Origin: Apostichopus japonicus
Lineage: Eukaryota; Echinodermata; Holothuroidea; Aspidochirotida; Stichopodidae
Assembly (NCBI RefSeq): GCF_037975245.1
Contig: NC_092577.1
Span: forward strand, 13,502,013 to 13,566,012
DNA length: 64,000 nt
Direction: 5' to 3'
The position numbers and the translations under genes are program-made. The stretch's first letter is position 1. Each line of letters opens with the position of its first letter. Shown here piece by piece: positions 63,327 through 64,000 of the stretch. A model generated the notes under the pieces. That model was not told the DNA's origin and did not search any database. It was given only the letters and a program-made list of their open reading frames with translations.

Positions 63327-64000
63327 TGTAACGCTACCTCGTCCGTGGTGTGAGATCAGGTCTCGACTGGAGTCTGGGATCACTGGAACGGAGTTCTGTT
63401 CTGAAATAAATACTCAGGCACACAAGGTCGTAGGTATAAACAATCTATTTACAACACGACTTGCTTTCAGTTTCATGCTACGGGCATTAAATGAACATCT
63501 GAATACATTTATTAAGTATATATATGAAGGAACATCAATGCAACACAATGTAGGACCCTAATGACAACTAGTCAGGTGTAGAGTCCCAGTATATGACCTG
63601 CGGAATATTCCTAATTCCGCCAGAAACCAGTATAATAGTATATTCCGAAAAATAGGCGGAACGAGCCTCCTTTCCGTTGTTCGGCGGAATCCACTCAATT
63701 CCGCGGGTAGGCGGAATACCCTCTGTTCCGCTGTAGGCGGAATACCGTCAATTCCGCGGGTAGGCGGAATACCCTCTGTTCCGCTGTTAGGCGGAATACC
63801 CTCTGTTCCGCTGTTAGGCGGAATACCCTCTGTTCCGCTGTAAGGCGGAATACCATCAATTCCGCGGGTAGGCGGAATAGCCCTGTGTTCCGCTGTTAGG
63901 CGAATTACCGACAATTCCGCGGGTATGGGGTGGAAAGATGGTCCCTACATCTAGAATATAACAGCAGCTAAAATATGTGGTTCCGTAAAAATGAAAGAGG
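63327..64000 (-). repeat. right LTR (5' LTR of the element), truncated by the window
   Basis: The 674 visible bp show no difference by eye from 55068-55741, including the hairpin array. Transcription of the element should start in this LTR, in the part outside the window. Confidence 0.9.

Larger units (their letters stand above)
55068..64000 (-). mobile_element. Ty3/gypsy-type LTR retrotransposon (right end cut by window)
   Basis: The order on the minus strand is LTR, primer site, gag, pol (protease, RT, RNase H, integrase), a zinc-finger ORF, polypurine tract and LTR. Integrase behind RNase H places it among Ty3/gypsy-type elements rather than Ty1/copia. From the left LTR length the full element should be ~9.6 kb and end near 64659. 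The reading frames are long and undamaged and the LTRs are identical where both are visible, so insertion was recent and the copy may be active. It interrupts a TTAA MITE; the putative 5-bp target copy on the left is AATAC, and the right copy is out of view. Confidence 0.9.

Overview
This is animal nuclear DNA: AT-rich, with exons separated by GT-AG introns, long (TA)n microsatellites and many interspersed transposons. The mix of a Ty3/gypsy LTR element, Penelope-like elements, hAT-like and TTAA-flanked non-autonomous DNA transposons and a C-type lectin gene suits a marine invertebrate. An echinoderm-like deuterostome is my guess, but nothing in the window fixes the phylum.

Left part (1-26 kb). 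After a gene-free start and a Penelope-like fragment broken by a hAT-like insertion, 4.5-23.2 kb holds the most unusual locus. Fifteen 30-nt units and one 42-nt unit, each bounded by a pyrimidine-rich AG acceptor and a GTAAGT donor, all carry the same phase (1-1). They read through into a large exon at 22101-23179 that encodes a multi-pass membrane protein. Fourteen of the units are nearly identical and would encode a 10-residue Gly/Ser/Thr/Pro repeat (GNSGTSLPPP or GNSETPLLPP). The array grew by duplication of 4.9-kb blocks plus an unequal exchange. The membrane exon has one in-frame TAG, after which homologous coding sequence continues. A decayed paralogue of this exon lies at 25.3-25.8 kb.

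Middle part (26-54 kb). This is mostly non-coding, with hAT-like elements (several with 8-bp target duplications), TTAA-flanked MITEs, a LINE fragment, U2 snRNA-like pseudogenes, (TA)n arrays and foldback sequences. Likely genes are a small single-exon secreted C-type lectin-like protein (34375-34830) and a candidate signal-peptide first exon (44241-44433). A 5'-truncated Penelope-like element on the minus strand (42.66-44.05 kb) keeps GIY-YIG nuclease coding and a hammerhead-ribozyme-like motif.

Right part (55-64 kb). A nearly complete Ty3/gypsy-type LTR retrotransposon lies on the minus strand. It has a 1333-bp left LTR, a polypurine tract, a zinc-finger third ORF behind a splice acceptor, pol (protease, RT, RNase H, integrase with GPY/F-like module), gag with a CCHC knuckle, a tRNA-Leu-type primer site and the start of an identical second LTR. 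Gag and Pol are joined by a -1 slippery heptamer with a potential pseudoknot. The LTR carries about ten tandem short hairpins. The element sits inside a TTAA MITE; its right end is beyond the window.
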